Source: G963556115 sp963675945 (GTDB taxonomy: Bacteria; Planctomycetota; SZUA-567). From it: 64,000 nucleotides of DNA. A model generated the notes under the pieces. That model did no database searches. It saw nothing but the letters and a program-made list of their open reading frames with translations, and was not told the origin of the DNA. The stretch lies in NCBI GenBank assembly GCA_963675945.1, contig OY780932.1, positions 1,922,001 to 1,986,000 of the forward strand, given 5' to 3'. Made by a program: the position numbers and the translations under genes. Positions 59,901 through 64,000 of this stretch are shown here, piece after piece (within the stretch, counting starts at the first letter, position 1; each line of letters opens with the position of its first letter).

Positions 59901-60208
59901 GGCTGATCCTTTGATTATTTGAAAAAAAATAAGTACTGTATGAACGGTTTAAATGCTAATACTTGTTCGCATTTATGTTAATTAATATTAACGTATAAAT
60001 GCTGTTAGTCAATAAATTAATACTGATACTGTGGTGGAGAGTCTGGAAAATATAAATTTTGAGCCGAAAATCTCGGGTAATATGATGTAAATAAGCAAAA
60101 ACTCAAAATAATTAAGGAAAAAAATATCTTTTTATGTTGAATTATGCAGGACTTATGGTAAACTAAGCTTATTGAATAAGTATATTTTTCCTGATAGGAG
60201 GGTGTGCG
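59901..60208. other. Divergent control region between amino-acid transporter and hydrogen-sensing cluster
   Basis: 308 bp, AT-rich. It carries the promoter listed at 60137-60164 and presumably that of the binding-protein gene. No operator recognised. Confidence 0.45.
60137..60164 (+). promoter_or_regulatory. Putative promoter of the hydrogen-sensing cluster
   Basis: TTGAAT (60137-60142), 16 bases, TAAACT (60159-60164), 45 bases before the first start codon. Confidence 0.35.
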
Positions 60209-60460
60209 GTGGCCAGAATAATCGAAATCAGAATCTGCATGGGGAGTTCATGTTATTCCCGGGGGAATCTCAAGGTCAAGGAGATTATCGAGGGCTTCGT
60301 GCAGAGTCGCGGGTTGGAGGAGCGGGTGGATTTTCGGGGGGAACTTTGCTGCGGGCGGTGTGGTGAAGGGCCGAATCTAACGCTTGACGGGCAGGAGTAC
60401 AGCCAGGTCGATGAAGGCGTGATCTGGGATATTCTTGAAGAGAAGTTCGGCAAGGAGTAG
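60209..60460 (+). CDS. Thioredoxin-like [2Fe-2S] ferredoxin
   Basis: 83 residues. Four cysteines arranged as C-M-G-S-S-C near the start and C-C-G-R-C later fit the thioredoxin-like [2Fe-2S] ferredoxin fold found in NuoE C-termini and small hydrogenase-associated subunits. An electron-transfer or redox-sensing role beside the HydS-like protein is expected. Starts with GTG 60209, strongly supported by GGAGGG. It nearly abuts the next gene's upstream region. No extra domain. Confidence 0.88.
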   Translation: MARIIEIRICMGSSCYSRGNLKVKEIIEGFVQSRGLEERVDFRGELCCGRCGEGPNLTLDGQEYSQVDEGVIWDILEEKFGKE

Positions 60461-60528
60461 TGCATGGTGGTCAGTTTCCGGTAGGCTGGTGGCGGGAAGT
60501 TTATTCAAGGTTTGTGAAGAGGGTTCTG

Positions 60529-62244
60529 ATGATGAATAGGCGATATGCGGTATATACCCAGGAGACCGAGTGCCTGGATTGTTATAAATGTTTGCGTAAG
60601 TGTCCGTCAAAGGCGATTGTGGTCAAGGATGCGCATGCGACGATTGATCCAGAGATCTGTATTGCCTGCGGCGAGTGTGTGGCGGTATGTCCCTCCGCGG
60701 CTAAGAAGATCCGTAATGATGTCCCGCGGGTACGGGCGTTGATCGAGGCGGGGAGGACGGTCTATGCCTGTTTGGCACCGAGCTGGAAGGCTGAGTTCAG
60801 CGGGGTCAGTTCGGCGCAGATCATTACTACGCTCAAACGCCTCGGCTTTGCCGGGGTGGTAGAGGCGGCTCTGGGGGCGCAGGAGGTATCACGGTATACG
60901 GCAGAATTCTTGCAGCAGCAGAGCCGAGGAGTGTTCTTCTCCAGTGCCTGCCCCGCGGCGGTGGACTATATCACCCAGCATTATAGTGATTTTGTACGTA
61001 ATATTACGCCGATAGCCTCGCCCGCTGTCATTACCGCCAATATGATCAAGGAGCGGTTGGGCAGGGACGTGGAAGTGGTATTTGTCGGGCCGTGTACAGC
61101 CAAGAAGAATGAGGCGGATAATAGCAATCAATATATTAGCATCGGTCTGACCTTTAAGGAGTTGCGCGACTGGATGGAATTGCTGGAGTTGGAGGTGGCG
61201 GCTGAGGTCGATCCGGAGGAGAAGTTTGATATCGCTGAAGCCGGGGAAGGAGTACTCTACCCGATTGAGGGCGGTATGCTGGAGACGGTGCGCTCGAGCC
61301 TGGGGACGGCTGAGTGTGATATGCTCAGTATTACCGGGATTGAGCATATTGGTGAAATCCTTGATACCCTCAATGAGGACGAGATCGACGGGGTCGTCTT
61401 TATCGAGACGCTGGCTTGTGTCAACGGTTGTCTCGGCGGGGCGGGGATGGCACGGGGGAGAGCCGGGGTGAAGAGTATTCTGGATATCTGTCGGGATAAA
61501 GCGGCGCGGGTTAAATGTGTGGCGCAGCAACCGGAGAGTGTGGTTGAGCTAAGTTTCTGGGGGAAGAAGCCGGAGCCGCAGAAGGTGCCGGTAGAGGCGA
61601 TATATGCCGCTATGCGCCGTATCGGAAAGGAATCGGTGGCGGATGAATTGAATTGCGGCGGCTGTGGGTATAATACCTGTGTCGACTTTGCGGCGGCGCT
61701 TGCCAGTAACCGCGCTGAGGAGTCGATGTGTGTCTCCTATATGCGCCGTCTCGCGCAGAAGAAGGCCAACGCTCTGCTCAGGTCTATGCCCTCCGGGGTG
61801 GTGATTGTAAATGAGGCACTTGAGATCATTGAGAGTAATCGTTCATTTGCTAAGCTTTTCGGCGAAGATACTGAGAATGCGTTTGAGGTGATCCCAGGAC
61901 TCAAAGGGGCGCGGCTGGAGAGTATCCTCCCCTTCTCCGAGTATTTCGCCTCAGCGCTGCGTACGGGGCAGGATATCCGCCGGGAGCATCTGGAGTCCAA
62001 CCATAAGCTTTTTAACGTCAATATATTTGTGATTGAGCGGGGCAAGGTTGTGGGCGCGGTTATCGAGGATGTGACCAAGCAGGAACTGCGGCGTGAGCAG
62101 ATTGCCAGGCGCGCTCGGGAGGTGATCCAGAAGAATATCACTACGGTTCAGGAGATAGCTTGTTTGCTGGGTGAGCATGTTACCGACACCGAGGTGCTGC
62201 TTAGCCGGATTGCCGATGATTATATTACGGAGAAAGAGCAATGA
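60529..62244 (+). CDS. Sensory [FeFe]-hydrogenase-like protein with PAS domain (HydS type)
   Basis: 571 residues. Two [4Fe-4S] ferredoxin motifs at the start (C-L-D-C-Y-K-C-L-R-K-C-P and C-I-A-C-G-E-C-V-A-V-C-P); an H-cluster domain with reduced motifs: S-A-C-P (L1, only one Cys), V-G-P-C-T-A-K-K-N-E (L2), E-T-L-A-C-V-N-G-C (L3); a further FeS cluster domain (C-G-G-C-G-Y-N-T-C); then a PAS domain (about 425-530) and a short helical tail. This layout is that of the putative hydrogen-sensing group, which does not belong to catalytic bulk hydrogenases. GAGG precedes the ATG pair at 60529/60532. It overlaps the following phosphatase gene by four bases, so both are made together. Confidence 0.9.
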   Translation: MMNRRYAVYTQETECLDCYKCLRKCPSKAIVVKDAHATIDPEICIACGECVAVCPSAAKKIRNDVPRVRALIEAGRTVYACLAPSWKAEFSGVSSAQIITTLKRLGFAGVVEAALGAQEVSRYTAEFLQQQSRGVFFSSACPAAVDYITQHYSDFVRNITPIASPAVITANMIKERLGRDVEVVFVGPCTAKKNEADNSNQYISIGLTFKELRDWMELLELEVAAEVDPEEKFDIAEAGEGVLYPIEGGMLETVRSSLGTAECDMLSITGIEHIGEILDTLNEDEIDGVVFIETLACVNGCLGGAGMARGRAGVKSILDICRDKAARVKCVAQQPESVVELSFWGKKPEPQKVPVEAIYAAMRRIGKESVADELNCGGCGYNTCVDFAAALASNRAEESMCVSYMRRLAQKKANALLRSMPSGVVIVNEALEIIESNRSFAKLFGEDTENAFEVIPGLKGARLESILPFSEYFASALRTGQDIRREHLESNHKLFNVNIFVIERGKVVGAVIEDVTKQELRREQIARRAREVIQKNITTVQEIACLLGEHVTDTEVLLSRIADDYITEKEQ

Positions 62245-63413
62245 TGGATCTCGATGTCTTTGTCGAGGTGGAGTGTTCCCAGTGGATAAAGAACGGGCAG
62301 AATGTCTGTGGAGACGCCTTTCGCTCCGAACGCTTGCCCGGCGAGAACCGCCTTATTGCGACCCTGGCGGATGGGCTGGGCAGCGGGGTCAAGGCGAATA
62401 TCCTCGCGACAATGACCGCGACTATGGCGCAACGCTTTTCGGCGGCTAATCGGGATATCTTGAAATTCTCCAGGATTATGAGTGACTCCCTGCCGATCTG
62501 TCAGGTGCGCAAGATAAGCTACTCGACCTTTACTATCGTCGACTGTATCCTTGAGGAGAAGGCGCGGATAGTCGAGCAGGGGAATCCGCCGTTTCTCCTG
62601 ATTCGTAACGGGGTTAATGTGCCGGTGGAGCGGGAGCGGATCGGGGGGGACTCCGAAGCGCGGGCGATGTATGCGGCGTCGTTTGTGCCCCAGTGTGGGG
62701 ACAGGATTATTATCTGCTCTGACGGGGTGTCGCAGGCTGGTATCGGCAGTCGGGACTATGCCTTCGGCTGGCAGAATGAGGGGTGTCGGGATTTTGTACT
62801 CAAGACGGTGCGGGAGTATCCGGAGATCTCGGCGCGGGAGTTGGCGCTCCTCGTGCGCAATGCGGCTCTGGCGAAGTGGCCAGAGCGGGTGGCGCGGGAT
62901 GATATCAGCTGCGCGGTGATCTATTTCCGCAGTCCGCGTAAGGCGCTGGTGCTGAGCGGTCCGCCGTTTGATCAGAGTCGGGACAAGGAGTACGCCATGC
63001 TGGTACGCTCGCACCGGGGGACGGTGGTAATCTGCGGCGGGACGACGGCGCAGATTGTCTCCCGCGAGCTCGGTGAACGGGTTGATATCGATCTGGCCAG
63101 TGCGAATAACGGTCTGCCCCCGGCTTCGGCTATGCCGTCGGCGAGTCTGGTAACCGAGGGTATCCTGACTTTGACGCGGGTGGTGCAGTACCTCAAGAGT
63201 GGGACTTATCCCAGTACCGACCCGGCGGGTATGATGGTGGAGAAGCTGCTCAATAGCGATGTAATTAATTTTGTGATCGGTACCAAGATAAATGAGGCGC
63301 ATCAGGATCCGACCCTCCCGGTCGATCTGGAGATGCGGCGCAATATTGTCAAGAGTTTGAAGCAGGTACTGGAGACGAAGTACTTGAAGATGGTGGCGGT
63401 AGAGTATATATAA
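62241..63413 (+). CDS. SpoIIE-type PP2C serine/threonine phosphatase
   Basis: 390 residues. The PP2C/SpoIIE core is visible: C-G-D-A-F at the first metal Asp, A-T-L-A-D-G-L-G-S-G (Asp-Gly), I-I-I-C-S-D-G-V-S-Q, and the late acidic R-D-D-I-S-C. After about residue 230 comes a C-terminal extension (V-V-I-C-G-G-T-T-A-Q, then a long helical end) of unknown role. The start ATGATG (62241/62244) overlaps the stop of the sensor gene. In the known arrangement such phosphatases sit beside PAS hydrogenase sensors and would convert hydrogen sensing into protein dephosphorylation. The target is not in the window. Confidence 0.9.
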   Translation: MMDLDVFVEVECSQWIKNGQNVCGDAFRSERLPGENRLIATLADGLGSGVKANILATMTATMAQRFSAANRDILKFSRIMSDSLPICQVRKISYSTFTIVDCILEEKARIVEQGNPPFLLIRNGVNVPVERERIGGDSEARAMYAASFVPQCGDRIIICSDGVSQAGIGSRDYAFGWQNEGCRDFVLKTVREYPEISARELALLVRNAALAKWPERVARDDISCAVIYFRSPRKALVLSGPPFDQSRDKEYAMLVRSHRGTVVICGGTTAQIVSRELGERVDIDLASANNGLPPASAMPSASLVTEGILTLTRVVQYLKSGTYPSTDPAGMMVEKLLNSDVINFVIGTKINEAHQDPTLPVDLEMRRNIVKSLKQVLETKYLKMVAVEYI

Positions 63414-63433
63414 CGCTGAATACTGGAGATGAA

Positions 63434-63688
63434 ATGAAGAAGATCGTGGTTGAAATATGTCTGGGTACGACCTGCTTTGTGATGGGCGGGGCGGGTTTGG
63501 AGGATTTTATGGAGTTGTTGTCTGAGGCGGAGCGGGAGCAGGTAACGCTTAAACCTTCTACCTGTATCGGACTCTGCAAGGATAGAGCTTATGGTCGGGC
63601 GCCGTATGCCCGGGTGGATGGGGAGGCAGTGGCTGAAGCGACACCGGCGAGTCTGGTGAGCAAGATCAGAGAAGTGCTGGGAAAATAA
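63434..63688 (+). CDS. Thioredoxin-like [2Fe-2S] ferredoxin 2
   Basis: 84 residues with C-L-G-T-T-C and C-I-G-L-C: same fold as the 60209 protein but clearly a different sequence. GGAG lies before ATG 63434. It sits 20 bases after the phosphatase and about 40 bases before the hydrogenase gene, so it probably serves as electron carrier or subunit for that hydrogenase. Confidence 0.88.
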   Translation: MKKIVVEICLGTTCFVMGGAGLEDFMELLSEAEREQVTLKPSTCIGLCKDRAYGRAPYARVDGEAVAEATPASLVSKIREVLGK

Positions 63689-63727
63689 TATAGCTACTTT
63701 TGCTTAATTTGAAGGATGAGAACGACT

Positions 63728-64000
63728 ATGCAGTGTCAGAATAATGCAACCAGGATAAAGCGGGAGATCTTGATCCGGCTGTTGGAACTCTTCAACGAGG
63801 GTAAACTCCAGACCGAGGCGCGGCAATTACCTTACACCATGTACCCTAAGGGATCGGCGGATGTGCGCTGTTGTATCTACAAGGACAGGGCGGTATCGCG
63901 GCTGCGCAGTATCGCCGCGCTCGGCTGGGCGGCAGAGGAGGATATTGATGACAGTAAGAGCCTGAATGAGTACGCGCGTGAAGCGCTTGAGCGTACAGCG
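63728..64000 (+). CDS. [FeFe] hydrogenase, N-terminal part, runs off the right edge
   Basis: The frame is open from ATG 63728 to the window end (91 codons). AAGGATGAG precedes the start. The visible segment (I-K-R-E-I-L-I-R-L-L-E-L-F ... R-C-C-I-Y-K-D-R-A-V-S-R-L-R ... L-N-E-Y-A-R-E-A-L-E-R) is characteristic of the N-terminus of one group of monomeric [FeFe] hydrogenases. The ferredoxin and H-cluster parts lie outside the window. Its place after a sensor hydrogenase, a phosphatase and a [2Fe-2S] protein supports the call. Confidence 0.85.
   Translation, partial: MQCQNNATRIKREILIRLLELFNEGKLQTEARQLPYTMYPKGSADVRCCIYKDRAVSRLRSIAALGWAAEEDIDDSKSLNEYAREALERTA

Noticed and set aside
62220..63302. 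360-codon minus-strand frame opposite the phosphatase
   Set aside because: Shadow of the PP2C gene, which has its catalytic motifs on the plus strand and is coupled to the gene before it.
1..64000. tRNA or rRNA genes
   Set aside because: None recognised when reading for typical tRNA arms or conserved rRNA segments; a tool search could still find a missed tRNA.

Overview
The window looks like chromosome of a motile, fermentative, anaerobic diderm bacterium. The support is a flagellin, two chemoreceptors, exported sugar-binding proteins with ordinary (non-lipoprotein) signal peptides, and an [FeFe]-hydrogenase/hydrogen-sensor cluster at the right end. Spirochaete-like or similar anaerobic lineages would fit, but I cannot assign a taxon from the sequence alone. 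Coding regions have medium-to-high GC. The first ~2.1 kb is clearly AT-richer and full of broken mobile DNA.

Layout. 1-2032: an edge-truncated DUF4209-like gene, a decayed IS1595-type element with terminal inverted repeats, and a Fic-like N-terminus fused to an IS30 transposase tail. 2.3-13 kb: a Cache-type chemoreceptor, a large flagellin broken by two frameshifts, three small heat-shock (Hsp20) genes of which the first is frameshifted, and a second chemoreceptor. 13-20.3 kb: sugar system 1 (binding protein, ATPase, permease, PfkB kinase, class II aldolase), preceded by a long leader. 20.5-22.8 kb: small-protein genes, one with a bacteriocin-type leader. 23-32.4 kb: sugar system 2 (isomerase, LacI regulator, LsrB/RhaS-like binding protein, ATPase, two permeases, DhaK, DhaL). 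32.7-40.7 kb: a 2121-residue hybrid histidine kinase, a stand-alone receiver and a receiver-kinase. 41.2-41.8 kb: two more leader peptides. 42.2-52.8 kb: sugar/polyol system 3 (LacI regulator, FGGY kinase and split transketolase on one strand; permease, binding protein, ATPase and two SDR dehydrogenases on the other). 53.4-57.5 kb: a lone divergent permease, an iron alcohol dehydrogenase, a UPF0303 protein and a carboxymuconolactone-decarboxylase-like protein. 57.5-59.9 kb: an amino-acid ABC transporter. 60.2-64 kb: a hydrogen-sensing cluster (thioredoxin-like [2Fe-2S] protein, HydS-like PAS hydrogenase, PP2C/SpoIIE phosphatase, second [2Fe-2S] protein, and the start of a monomeric [FeFe] hydrogenase).

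How the genes work together. Three complete ribose-type ABC importers sit in about 40 kb. Each is tied to its own catabolic enzymes: kinase plus aldolase; isomerase plus dihydroxyacetone-kinase-type enzyme; dehydrogenases plus FGGY kinase plus transketolase. Two have a LacI-family regulator. This points to an organism specialised in scavenging scarce sugars and polyols and disposing of electrons as hydrogen or alcohol. Intergenic spaces are long and carry a family of identical-length 22-nt hairpins, TTTASTAAA palindromes and strong terminators.
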